A stretch of 32,504 nt of DNA, taken from NCBI GenBank assembly GCA_017397955.1, contig JAFQHL010000068.1, positions 1-32,504 of the forward strand, given 5' to 3'. The notes beneath the pieces are model-generated. The model saw only the letters and a list, made by a program, of their open reading frames with translations, did not search any database and was not told the DNA's origin. This DNA comes from Clostridia bacterium (GTDB lineage Bacteria; Bacillota; Clostridia; Oscillospirales; CAG-382). Shown in pieces: positions 32,160-32,504 of the stretch (its first letter is position 1; each line of letters opens with the position of its first letter). Made by a program: the position numbers and the translations under genes.

Positions 32160-32504
32160 TTAATCGCCGCTTATAAGTTTTCTTACGATGGCGCAGTCGG
32201 TGGTGTTAACCACGTTGTCATAGGTCATATCGCCGGCTGCAAAGAAGTAGCCTTCCATAGTGCTGTCGCCTTTTACGTGGCGCATCATTTGCAAATAGTC
32301 TGCAGTGGAGGTATAAGCATCACCGTTAACGTCGCCGTTTACAACAAGGGTAAGACTGCTGCCAACGCCGTTTATAACGGTGGTTATAACACAGCCCGTA
32401 GATGCTCTTGCCGTGTCGGAAACAGCGTTGCCGTTAGCATCGCTTATGCTCATATCTTCGTCTTCAAACAACGCTTTTATATCGGCAGAGAACAATGCGC
32501 CGGC
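32160..32504 (-). CDS. Dockerin protein, C-terminal fragment (enters from right edge)
   Basis: 114 residues in frame up to the last base, with no start needed inside the window; the frame begins AGALFSADIKALFEDEDMSIS, which aligns with KAG-(S/A)-...-LFA-...-(I/V)-S of the two other dockerin proteins, so the true gene extends to the right. Residues about 1-55 are the shared pre-dockerin module; the rest is a dockerin with two intact calcium loops (DVNGDAYTSTAD and DMTYDNVVNTTD). It stops at 32160, 200 bp before the start of the large dockerin gene, which has its own promoter. The protein is probably secreted like its neighbours. Confidence 0.85.
   Translation of the reverse strand, partial: AGALFSADIKALFEDEDMSISDANGNAVSDTARASTGCVITTVINGVGSSLTLVVNGDVNGDAYTSTADYLQMMRHVKGDSTMEGYFFAAGDMTYDNVVNTTDCAIVRKLISGD

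Noticed and set aside
1..32504. CRISPR array, insertion sequence or rRNA
   Set aside because: No regularly spaced short direct repeats with unique spacers, no transposase with terminal inverted repeats, and no rRNA-like sequence were seen on reading. The 399-bp repeats are coding.

Overview
The window looks like a chromosome segment of an anaerobic, gut-type Clostridia (Firmicutes; Oscillospirales/Ruminococcaceae-like). Support: sigma-A promoters close to TTGACA-N17-TATAAT, strong AGGAGG ribosome sites, an oxygen-sensitive lifestyle set (Rrf2 regulator plus reverse rubrerythrin), single-chain glycyl-tRNA synthetase, and three secreted dockerin proteins of the kind seen in cellulosome-like systems. 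The genus cannot be fixed from sequence reading alone.

Layout. (a) 1-2540: an accessory block on the minus strand: a SWIM zinc-finger protein running off the left edge, an XRE repressor upstream of it with two palindromic operators, an AT-rich 390-bp stretch rich in short repeats, and a Tn916-type tyrosine integrase. (b) 2574-12253: a plus-strand phosphate/arsenate block: a Cys-rich DUF5714-like protein translationally coupled to ArsC, a Na+/phosphate cotransporter with a PhoU tail, then pstS-pstC-pstA-pstB-phoU-phoB-phoR. Two matching Pho-box promoters precede the cotransporter and pstS. (c) 12432-13152: an excisionase-like HTH gene with a 7-codon leader minigene, a small unknown gene and terminators, ending at tRNA-Ala(GGC) at 13161-13236. 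Integrase at one side, excisionase-like gene and tRNA at the other suggest that the whole phosphate block is, or was, cargo of an integrative element. (d) 13246-14470: divergent promoters for the tRNA and for rrf2-reverse rubrerythrin. (e) 14471-14973: no convincing gene, but structured sequence. (f) 15036-17405: a secreted BspA-type leucine-rich-repeat protein with dockerin. (g) 25182-17563 (minus): a five-gene operon: ABC exporter, DUF1854 protein, ABC exporter, gpsA, glyQS. (h) 25288-28105 (plus): glnA and hom, each with its own promoter. (i) 28114-32504 (minus): a 1279-residue secreted multi-domain dockerin protein with three exact 399-bp tandem units, and the C-terminal end of another dockerin protein entering from the right edge.

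How the parts work together. PhoR/PhoB should sense phosphate limitation through PstSCAB/PhoU and activate both Pho-box promoters, so high-affinity ATP-driven uptake and Na+-coupled uptake rise together. Arsenate enters cells through phosphate transporters, which makes the adjacent ArsC pair sensible. The two zinc-ribbon ABC exporters and the DUF1854 protein probably form one transporter; its substrate is unknown. The three dockerin proteins share an uncharacterised module of about 75 residues immediately before the dockerin.
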